The notes under the pieces were generated by a model that was not told where the DNA came from, ran no database searches, and saw only the letters and a list, made by a program, of their open reading frames with translations. The position numbers were made by a program, and so were the translations under genes. Positions 18,199 through 26,049 of a stretch of 64,000 bases of DNA are shown piece by piece. Position 1 is the stretch's first letter. The number at the start of each line of letters is the position of its first letter. Origin of the DNA: JAMLHH01 sp037189845 (lineage in GTDB: Bacteria > Bacteroidota > Bacteroidia > Chitinophagales > JADIYW01); assembly GCA_037189845.1 (NCBI GenBank), contig JBBCIS010000003.1, forward strand, positions 806,001 through 870,000, given 5' to 3'.

Positions 18199-19164
18199 AT
18201 GAAAAAAGTAGTGCTTTCAATCTTAGTTTGTTTGAGTTTAACAGCTTGCAACAACAACAAGAAATCTGAAAAATTGCTTAAAGCAAGTTTAATTCAGGAA
18301 TGGTTTCCAAATGCAAACTATGCAGGCGAATTGGTCGCTATGTATGAAACCGATAGTTTGTTTGGGCTTGACATAAACATAAAAGCAGGTTCAGACCAAT
18401 TAGACCCAATAAAATTAGTATTGAGTGGCGAAAGTGAGTTTGGAGTGGCAAGTGCTGACCGCATTATCCAAGCTAATGAAAAAGGTGCTGACCTTGTTGT
18501 TATTGGAGTTGCAAATTTCAAGTCGCCTACTTGCTATTTATCTAAAAAAGATAAAAATATAAATACAGTAAAAGATTTTGAGGGAAAGAGAATAGGCGTT
18601 CTTACAGGAACAAATACTGAACTGATTTATAAAATTCTGATTAAGAAAAACAATCTCAATCAATCAAAATTAAAAGAAGTTGAAGCACCATTTGATTTGG
18701 CAACATTTGTAGCAGGTGAATACGATGTAAGACCTGCGTTTGTGTATGACGAACCCGTATCACTTGAACAGCAAGACGTTTCATACAATATTCTAAAACC
18801 CGAAGATTACGGAGTAAAATTTTTAGGCACTGTTTATTTCTGTAAAAGAAGTTTAATTGAAAAAAAACCTGAATTGGCAGAAGCATTTATCCAAAGCATA
18901 AAAGCAGGTTGGGAAAAAACATTTGAAAACCCCAACCACGCCATTGAGTTGCTGCACAAATATGATAAAGACATAGACAAGGAACGGGAAAACAAATCGT
19001 TGGTAAAAGCTATTGAGTATTTCAAAGGCGAAAACGACAGCCTTTTATATGCGTCCAAAGAATCTTGGGAAACTATGGCTAACGACTTAAAGGAAATGGG
19101 CTTTATCAAAACTTTTGACTATTCTAAATCCGTAAACAATAGTTTTCTAACACCTAAGAAATGA
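18199..19164 (+). CDS. ABC transporter substrate-binding lipoprotein (THI5/NMT1-like)
   Basis: A 321-residue solute-binding lipoprotein. The lipobox LTAC places the lipidated cysteine at residue 17. The WFPNANYAG block (35-43) is the hallmark ligand-entry motif of the THI5/NMT1/SsuA family (compare thiamine-pyrimidine-precursor binding ThiY). SGESEFGVASADRI and DFEGKRIGVLTGTN are the usual following blocks. Ligands of relatives are pyrimidine precursors, sulfonates or nitrate. A small nitrogenous ring is plausible but unproven. The stop overlaps the methyltransferase start by 4 bp, which ties transport to the enzymatic genes in one transcript. Confidence 0.87.
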   Translation: MKKVVLSILVCLSLTACNNNKKSEKLLKASLIQEWFPNANYAGELVAMYETDSLFGLDINIKAGSDQLDPIKLVLSGESEFGVASADRIIQANEKGADLVVIGVANFKSPTCYLSKKDKNINTVKDFEGKRIGVLTGTNTELIYKILIKKNNLNQSKLKEVEAPFDLATFVAGEYDVRPAFVYDEPVSLEQQDVSYNILKPEDYGVKFLGTVYFCKRSLIEKKPELAEAFIQSIKAGWEKTFENPNHAIELLHKYDKDIDKERENKSLVKAIEYFKGENDSLLYASKESWETMANDLKEMGFIKTFDYSKSVNNSFLTPKK

Positions 19165-19913
19165 TTTTTCCACTAGATAATAAAAAAGAATACCAATCGC
19201 TATGTTTAGATGCTTGGAAGATAAATTCTGATTTTTGGGATAGAACAAGAGCAATAAATGTTCATATCAAGAACTATATTTTATCTGCCATAAGTAATTT
19301 AAAACATAAGGTTAGTATTGCCGATGTTGGTTGTGGCAATGCATGGTTGCTTGAAGAACTCAAAAAGACGGAAATTGAATTTGAATATTGTGGTATTGAC
19401 TTTAATGAAAATTTTATCAAAACATTATCAGAAAAACAGCCCCAAAACGAATGGCGTTGTTTGGACTTTACACAGCCATTACCTGAAAATTTAATAGAAA
19501 GATTTGATGTAGTAGTAAGTTGTTTGTCAATTATTGAAATGGCAGAATTACAAACACCGCTTAAGAATTTCAGTAAGTTACTTTCTAAAAACGGAATACT
19601 GATTTTAATTACATTAAATCCGTATTTTGAAATTATTCGGTTGAATAAAAATTATCAAACCCTTTTATATGATATATCAGTTTTCAGAAAAGGGACTTAT
19701 CCTAAATACTATAAAAAGGAAATAATTATTGACGGTGAAAAAACAGGAAGACACTACTATGGTGTGCTTCATTCAATGGCTGATTTGAATAAATCAATTA
19801 TTGAAAATGGATTTTCAATAATTAGTTTTGAAGAACTGAATTTTGCAGATAACAAAGGGCTTGAACCAATCTATAATGCTTATATTTTAAAACAAAATGC
19901 AAACATCAGCTAA
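19161..19913 (+). CDS. Class I SAM-dependent methyltransferase
   Basis: A 250-residue Rossmann-fold methyltransferase. Motif I is DVGCGNA (55-61), the acidic residue after strand 2 is D80 (YCGIDFNENF), motif II is around CLDF (100-103) and motif IV is FDVVVSCLSIIEM. The substrate is unknown; the overall shape resembles small-molecule methyltransferases. Its ATG overlaps the lipoprotein stop by 4 bp and its 3' end overlaps the next gene by 17 bp. This tight coupling suggests that it acts on the imported ligand or on a signal derived from it. Confidence 0.85.
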   Translation: MIFPLDNKKEYQSLCLDAWKINSDFWDRTRAINVHIKNYILSAISNLKHKVSIADVGCGNAWLLEELKKTEIEFEYCGIDFNENFIKTLSEKQPQNEWRCLDFTQPLPENLIERFDVVVSCLSIIEMAELQTPLKNFSKLLSKNGILILITLNPYFEIIRLNKNYQTLLYDISVFRKGTYPKYYKKEIIIDGEKTGRHYYGVLHSMADLNKSIIENGFSIISFEELNFADNKGLEPIYNAYILKQNANIS

Positions 19914-22900
19914 CAATACACAGTTGTCTATATGCTTTTATGGAAGTAGTGATGAAGGGCTTGACAGCCCTTTAGCGGTTCTACATGCCAATGATGTAAA
20001 AAATATAGTTTCACAAGTTCTTGACTTAGAATTTGAGTCCTTTCAAATAATTACAGGCGGCTATGGTGGCATTATGGATTTGGTAGCAACCGAGTTTAAA
20101 ACTCAATCAGCGAGCAAAAACAAAACTGTTCAAATTGTTGGTATTACTTGCGATGCTTATGAATTTGAAAACCCTGAAGATAAAACCAAAACGTATGAAA
20201 AGAGTAATGATTATACCAAAGCTAACGATATTGTAATACAAGCTGAAAGTTTTCCTGCAAGAATTCAAGCAATGATTGAACTGTCAGATGTATTTGTTGT
20301 ATTGCCCGGAAAACAAGGTTCTCTTAGCGAACTTTTAATCACTTCGGAAGCTTATGCTTATCCTATTGAAACGTTGAAAAACAAGAACCACAAAATACTG
20401 GTTCATAATTATTGGGAAAAATTAGTGCTGTCATCTGTCTTTTTTAGAAGATTTAAAAATATTTACTTCTTTACAAATGACTTTAAAGATAAAATAATTG
20501 ATTTTTACCCAAGTGCAAAAAACGATTTAACGCTATCTGAAAGTTATCCTAATCATACGATTAAAGACGCTTTTGAAAAACTCCGAAAAGAAATTGAAAA
20601 TATTGTGTATGGTAAAATCGCAAAACAATCTGTTGAGCAACAGAAAAAATTTAAAACGCGATTAAAATATAAAGAGAACTTATTAGCCATTGATTTTGGC
20701 TGGTTTCTTTCTTCGGGGGCAACATATAACGGAGAATATTTTACTCAATCTTCTAATAAATACATAGAGATACTTAATGCGTTCTTTGGTGAAAAGAATA
20801 GTATTATGTTCAATACTGAAAATAAAGAACTTGAATTTAGGGTAAAATATCTAAAAGGAAAGTTAAGTGAAGATGCAATTGTTGAGAAAGGTATTATACC
20901 AATACCAATACCAAAAGAAGATAAAAAAAAATCATCCACGAATTTTAACGAATGGGCAACACATTTAGAAAATAATAAGTATGGGCAAACACTTATTTGG
21001 CAAAGCATAAAATCTCAAAGTGGGGAACAAACTGAAAGCGTTTATAAATTAAATTTGTCAATCTTTCTCTTGTTTAATTGCTATTTGCCTACACGGAAAA
21101 TTGAAAAAATAAGGCAACGAATAGATAGTTTTTTTGCTTCAGTTTCTTCTGAAAAAACAGCCGAATTATTTCAGAAAAAAGACAAAGACCTTCAACAAGC
21201 CGCCACCCGAGCTGCCATTTCACAGGTAATGGCAAGAAATATGAGCCACAATATTGGTTCTCATGTAATGAATATTTTGGTGAATGAGAAGTATTTGGGA
21301 AAATTCAATCCAGAATCTTTACTGTCATATAAAACTAAATTACAAATAGAAGATTATTCTACAACATTTAGTCAATTAGCGATATACAACAATTATGTAA
21401 AAAGTAGGATGGACTATCTGGCGGATATTACGTTTGGAACACCTGTAATGTTAAGCAATAAAAAGACCTATAACGATGTTTTTTGTGAGTTGGATAAAGT
21501 AAGGTTGCTGTTAGAAAACATTTCGGGAAGAGGCGAAAAGTTTCGATACAACATTTCTTTCAAATATAATGAAATTGAATTGAATGACAAGAATGATATC
21601 TCATTGGCTATTCCTAATGATGTTTTGGGTTGTCAGGCTTTCTATAATATCATAGAAAACGTAATTAGAAATACGGCAAAACATGGAAGTCTTTCTACAG
21701 ATGAAGAATGTACGTTTACTATCAACATAAGAGATATAAAACCAGAAGAAGTTGATTCTAAACTTAAATTCGAGGCAAATACTCTGTATTGTGTGGAAAT
21801 ACACGATAATATTAAAGTTTCAAACGCAAATATAATAGAAGAACAAAACGATAAAATCAACAAAAGAATACTTGACGACAGTAACCAACTAAGGTCAGAA
21901 TCATTAGGAATGATAGAAATGGATGCCAGTGCTGCGTATTTACGACAGTTGGATATTGTTTCCATAAATAGTGACGATTATGATGTAGAAGATAATAAGA
22001 AGCTTCATAACTCTTTTCACTTTAATATTCTAAAAGCCTTTAACGCTTCTCCAGAACCTGATATATCAACCATTTTAGGTTATCGTTTTTTTGTAAAGAA
22101 GCCGCAGGAAGCTTTAATCGTAACTGACTTAGAAATTGATGACGAAGACCACCTTACCAAAAAAGGAATCACAGTTATTTCCTGTGTGAATTTCAAAAAA
22201 CAATTAGAAAGTGATAATGCTTTCAATCACGAATTTCTGATTATAGAAAAAGGCAAAGAGGTTGAAGGGTTTATTGAAGATAAAACAGGTTCACTGCCAC
22301 TCAGAAAACATGTAAAAGAAAAGGCATGCATTGAAACGCTGTTGAATGAGGAAGATATAGTCAGACAACTGTGGAAATGGAGAGAAGAGGAGTTGTTGGG
22401 GGATTATAAAAACAGCAATAAAACGCTTACTATCAATGGACGTCCGCGGTTCTCAACTGAAGAAGATAGATGGAGTAGTGATTTTGACAATCATTTATAT
22501 ACAATGATTGAAGAATGTGAAAGAGAAGGCAAAAAGATGTTAGACGAATGGAAAAAAACAACAGCAAATTCTTTTCATTATGAAGTATGTTCTAGTAAAG
22601 GTCAAAGCCTGCTTCCCACAATTTATGGTAAGAATCAAGAAATAATACCTTTCGACAAATACTTGTCTAATCTAAATAAAGAATGTAATTACATTGCTAA
22701 AATCAAGGTTGCTGAATCTATGCTAAGCAGAATTATTGTAATAGATGAGCGTATACAAGAAAAACTTGAAGACAAGTTATATGAAATATCATTTAGCGAA
22801 CATTACAGAATGAGTAATATTTATGTTCCTGAAAAAAAAGATAATAATACAACGCTGGACTTAAAAGATGAGAAGATAGTTATAGGAGATTTAGAGAAAT

Positions 22901-23244
22901 ATATTGAAAAAACTACACAAAAAGAGAATAACAACATACCATTTGATTTTAATTCCAAATACGATTTTCTGTTGGTGCATTATAGTATTTTGGAGCGTGC
23001 TTATGGGAGTTTGAGTGAGGACAAAAAAAAGGAATGTCCCGACCGAAAAACATGGATTAACAACTGGTTTGATAAGTACCAAGACAAATTTACCATTGTC
23101 GTTACTTCTGGCAGGGGCAATGTAAAAGATTTATCAAAATATGTTCGTTTTGTAAACTTATCTTCCCTAACCACAGCATTAAAAGAAATAAAATCAAAAT
23201 ACTTAATTCATCAAATTCTGTATTCAAGTCGTAAAACCAAATAA
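19897..23244 (+). CDS. LOG/SLOG-domain histidine-kinase-like sensor, 1115 residues
   Basis: Residues 10-240 are a LOG/SLOG-type Rossmann domain with GGYGGIM (54-60) and LPGKQGSLSELL (136-147), a variant of the PGGxGTxxE nucleotide-binding motif. Residues about 430-720 form a histidine-kinase-like core. The candidate H-box is NMSHNIGSHV with H451, the N-box is NIIENVIRNTAKHG (584-597), HDN (636-638) stands for the G1 box without its glycine, and ESLGMIEMDASAAYL gives a G2-like turn. Residues about 945-1110 look like a degenerate receiver (IIVIDERIQ, then LLVHYS, then IVVTSGRG) lacking the phospho-aspartate and lysine. There are no membrane helices. SLOG domains are thought to bind nucleotide-derived signals, so a cytoplasmic sensor kinase is likely. 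Confidence 0.75.
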   Translation: MQTSANNTQLSICFYGSSDEGLDSPLAVLHANDVKNIVSQVLDLEFESFQIITGGYGGIMDLVATEFKTQSASKNKTVQIVGITCDAYEFENPEDKTKTYEKSNDYTKANDIVIQAESFPARIQAMIELSDVFVVLPGKQGSLSELLITSEAYAYPIETLKNKNHKILVHNYWEKLVLSSVFFRRFKNIYFFTNDFKDKIIDFYPSAKNDLTLSESYPNHTIKDAFEKLRKEIENIVYGKIAKQSVEQQKKFKTRLKYKENLLAIDFGWFLSSGATYNGEYFTQSSNKYIEILNAFFGEKNSIMFNTENKELEFRVKYLKGKLSEDAIVEKGIIPIPIPKEDKKKSSTNFNEWATHLENNKYGQTLIWQSIKSQSGEQTESVYKLNLSIFLLFNCYLPTRKIEKIRQRIDSFFASVSSEKTAELFQKKDKDLQQAATRAAISQVMARNMSHNIGSHVMNILVNEKYLGKFNPESLLSYKTKLQIEDYSTTFSQLAIYNNYVKSRMDYLADITFGTPVMLSNKKTYNDVFCELDKVRLLLENISGRGEKFRYNISFKYNEIELNDKNDISLAIPNDVLGCQAFYNIIENVIRNTAKHGSLSTDEECTFTINIRDIKPEEVDSKLKFEANTLYCVEIHDNIKVSNANIIEEQNDKINKRILDDSNQLRSESLGMIEMDASAAYLRQLDIVSINSDDYDVEDNKKLHNSFHFNILKAFNASPEPDISTILGYRFFVKKPQEALIVTDLEIDDEDHLTKKGITVISCVNFKKQLESDNAFNHEFLIIEKGKEVEGFIEDKTGSLPLRKHVKEKACIETLLNEEDIVRQLWKWREEELLGDYKNSNKTLTINGRPRFSTEEDRWSSDFDNHLYTMIEECEREGKKMLDEWKKTTANSFHYEVCSSKGQSLLPTIYGKNQEIIPFDKYLSNLNKECNYIAKIKVAESMLSRIIVIDERIQEKLEDKLYEISFSEHYRMSNIYVPEKKDNNTTLDLKDEKIVIGDLEKYIEKTTQKENNNIPFDFNSKYDFLLVHYSILERAYGSLSEDKKKECPDRKTWINNWFDKYQDKFTIVVTSGRGNVKDLSKYVRFVNLSSLTTALKEIKSKYLIHQILYSSRKTK

Positions 23245-23254
23245 AAACAGCAAA

Positions 23255-23884
23255 ATGGGAAAAAGAATAATTATATCTACCAGTTGGGATAAGTTGGATT
23301 TTCTGTCTAATAGAGAACAGAAAGGATTAATTTTTATTGAGGACAACCCTTTCATTGGCTACAACCACGAGCAAAATAAATTTGAATCAAAAAAAACCGA
23401 TTCGGATATTATTTTGATTCAGGATATTGCTTCTCAGGATATATTGCAAAACGATGGTTTCATTTTCAAAAAGGCAACTGACTATTTTTTGCATCATACC
23501 AATGAAAATGGCTTAATTGATGTTCAGGAAGATTTATTTGCGAAATCCATCAAAGGTCAGCACGGAACAGCGGAAGAACATAAATATAAACCAGTGTTTG
23601 ATATTATACTCAACAGTGAGGATAATAAACTCAATAAAATATTAAATTTTTTAGGTTTTACAGAGGAGAAAATAAAAGAAGAAAATGAATTAGAAGCCAA
23701 ACTCAACCTGCTTCATCTTTGTCTTACGCCTGATGGTTTGTTAGAAGCAGAAGAACTGTTAGTGGATGATTGGAATGTAAAAGAAAAAGAGTTTAAGAGT
23801 CTAAAAGAAGTAAGCTATAACGGTGCTTTTAACGAAAACTACGTCATAGCACTTGTAGCATTAAGAGATAAGTTATTGGCATAA
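23255..23884 (+). CDS. Uncharacterised 209-residue island protein
   Basis: I do not recognise this family. It is acidic and soluble, with an alpha/beta-looking first half (RIIISTSWDKLDFL, GLIFIEDNPF, DIILIQDIAS) and a helical second half (KLNLLHLCLTPDGLLEAEELL). It has no cysteine pair, signal peptide or membrane helix. It lies 10 bp after the kinase-like gene and 12 bp before the receiver-PIN gene, so an adaptor or phospho-transfer role between them is possible. HHTNENG (around residues 75-81) contains the only adjacent histidine pair, but nothing marks it as an HPt site. Confidence 0.7.
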   Translation: MGKRIIISTSWDKLDFLSNREQKGLIFIEDNPFIGYNHEQNKFESKKTDSDIILIQDIASQDILQNDGFIFKKATDYFLHHTNENGLIDVQEDLFAKSIKGQHGTAEEHKYKPVFDIILNSEDNKLNKILNFLGFTEEKIKEENELEAKLNLLHLCLTPDGLLEAEELLVDDWNVKEKEFKSLKEVSYNGAFNENYVIALVALRDKLLA

Positions 23885-23896
23885 ATCCGTAGCACT

Positions 23897-26047
23897 ATGA
23901 GATACATCATCATTGACGATAACGAAAAATTTGCAAATGCACTTTGCAAAGAATTAAATGGCAATCAGAATTGCCCTGATGATAATATTATTATTGCCAA
24001 AGAGCAGGAGGCAACAAGCGAATTGTCAGAAACAGTTAAAGCCCAAATAAATGGCAATAATGATACTGTTATTATCATCAATGTAAACTTGGAAACCAAA
24101 GACAGCAAAAGGCAAGAGCAAAAAGGAATTGAGTTGCTGATTTGGCTAAGAATAAAGGGCGTTATGAATCACGTAGTGTTATATTCTTTTGAAACACTAC
24201 ACGAACTTTTGAAGCGTAATCCAAAGCATTTAATAGCCACTTCCAAAGGAACAAGTTTTGTGCAGTTGCCGAGTGATTTTAAAAAGTTAGATTTAGAAAA
24301 ACTAGGCGAAATTAAAGCAGAAGAAAATAATCTAAAGCAAACGCTGAAAGCAATATTCGATATTGCTCAATTCAGACATTCTTTTGCGAACGTATGGGGA
24401 CTTGAAAGGTTGGTTGAAGTTGATAACGAGCTGAATACCAAAGCCCCTAAATTTCTGTTAAAAGAAACAAAACAGCAACAATTAATTGACTACCAAATTG
24501 CTAAATACTTGTTTGTTGAAAAAAGTATTGGCTACAATAGTAGTAGTGAAGAATCCGAACTAAAATCAAAAATTGACGAAGCTATAGATGCCATAACGAA
24601 AGAGAACTCCAAACTTCAAGAAAGTCAACGAAATAAAATTCTCTTGATTGACGACAAGGCAAATGAAGGCTGGTTGTGTTTCTTTAAGCATTTATTGCCC
24701 AATGCCCATTTTGAAATCTTACCCATTAAAGAAAATATCAATGACTTAATTGAAGAATTTAAACAGAAATATAAGGATGACGAGTTTTTAATGGTAATTT
24801 TAGACTTACGTCTTCTTTCCAGCGAAGAAAACGAACACGATTATTCAAAACTCTTAAGCGTTCAGTTATTCAAAAAAATGCTTGATGAGAGAGAGGACGT
24901 TGATAATTATTGGAAGTTTAAGTATTTCAATTTGAAATTTCTTTTGTTTACAGCTTCCAACCAGTTAAAAAATATGCTTGATGTAATGTATAGAAACGAC
25001 CATACTCCTTATAGAATTTTTATTAAAGAAGGTTTTGACATTAACCAGATGGTGTTTCAAAAGTACAAAAGCTACCTGAATTTTATTCGTTGTCTAAAAG
25101 ACACAATAACAGCACCTGACAGGCTAAAACAAAAACCTAAAAGACTGGAATCTTGTCGGGATGCTGAAAGAAAAAAGATTGAAAAATTTCAAAATCAATT
25201 ATCAAACGGTACTTCTCAACGCCAATTAAATAGATTGTGTGATAAACTTAAAGAATATACGCACATTATTTTAGACTCGAATATCTTTGTGGATGCACCA
25301 TTTATCCCTCTTTCTCCAGACTTGAATACCATAATGATTTATCCTGTTTACAAAGAATTAGAAAGATGGACACAAACCAGAGAAGAAACGCACAGAAAAT
25401 TTTGTGCAAATTATATTCTTCCTCTATACGAGAACAACATAGATAAAGCTTCTCTTAGTGGTAAGATTGAGGAAATAGATGAAAAATTCAATAGCAATAA
25501 TATAGCCGAAGCTGCGGACGGATATTTTTTAGAAGCTATTCAGTATTATCAAAAATATCAGAACGCCAATGTGTTATTCATCACAAATGACAAGAGAGCG
25601 AAAAAAGACAACGAAAATGAAAAATCGCCAATGCAACAAGTACAGGAATGGGTAGATAGTTGCAATGCCAATAACGTTAATGTTATGAGCTGTGATAAAT
25701 CGGGAAATCTAATAGACGCGAAACAACTTTTGAATAATAATGTGCAAAAAAGTCCTATCTCCGATACAGGTTTAACAGAAAGGGAAACAAATTCTCTGAC
25801 AAAAGGAACGGTGTGTAGTGGGAAAGTGGTAAGTTTTTTGCCAGACAAACTAAACCCCAACAATAAATATGCTGCACTTATTGAATTATATCCTGCAACA
25901 ACCGGTATTCTGAACAGAAACAAAGCAAAATCACTAAATAATGGTCAGACAATAACAAACCTAGAAACCATAATAAAAGTTGGTGATTTCGTAAACGTGA
26001 TGGTTACAAAATTTGATTCTTTCGGCATTGTTCTTAAAGCTCTTTAA
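23897..26047 (+). CDS. Response regulator with two receivers, PIN nuclease and S1-like domain
   Basis: Receiver 1 (about 1-125) has D7/D8, S98 and K117, but the phospho-acceptor aspartate is replaced by asparagine (IIINVNL, N62), so it is probably inactive. Receiver 2 (about 246-400) is complete: D252, D253, phospho-acceptor D303 (MVILDLRLL), T352 and K377. A helical linker leads to a PIN domain (about 455-610), with candidate metal ligands D460 (IILDSNIFVD), E487, D541 (AEAADGYF) and D565 (FITNDKRAKKD). The last 85 residues resemble an S1/OB RNA-binding fold (GTVCSGKVVSF, VGDFVNVMVTKFDSFG). This reads as a phosphorylation-controlled RNase effector. It is followed by the second regulator after 2 bp. 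Confidence 0.78.
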   Translation: MRYIIIDDNEKFANALCKELNGNQNCPDDNIIIAKEQEATSELSETVKAQINGNNDTVIIINVNLETKDSKRQEQKGIELLIWLRIKGVMNHVVLYSFETLHELLKRNPKHLIATSKGTSFVQLPSDFKKLDLEKLGEIKAEENNLKQTLKAIFDIAQFRHSFANVWGLERLVEVDNELNTKAPKFLLKETKQQQLIDYQIAKYLFVEKSIGYNSSSEESELKSKIDEAIDAITKENSKLQESQRNKILLIDDKANEGWLCFFKHLLPNAHFEILPIKENINDLIEEFKQKYKDDEFLMVILDLRLLSSEENEHDYSKLLSVQLFKKMLDEREDVDNYWKFKYFNLKFLLFTASNQLKNMLDVMYRNDHTPYRIFIKEGFDINQMVFQKYKSYLNFIRCLKDTITAPDRLKQKPKRLESCRDAERKKIEKFQNQLSNGTSQRQLNRLCDKLKEYTHIILDSNIFVDAPFIPLSPDLNTIMIYPVYKELERWTQTREETHRKFCANYILPLYENNIDKASLSGKIEEIDEKFNSNNIAEAADGYFLEAIQYYQKYQNANVLFITNDKRAKKDNENEKSPMQQVQEWVDSCNANNVNVMSCDKSGNLIDAKQLLNNNVQKSPISDTGLTERETNSLTKGTVCSGKVVSFLPDKLNPNNKYAALIELYPATTGILNRNKAKSLNNGQTITNLETIIKVGDFVNVMVTKFDSFGIVLKAL

Positions 26048-26049
26048 AA

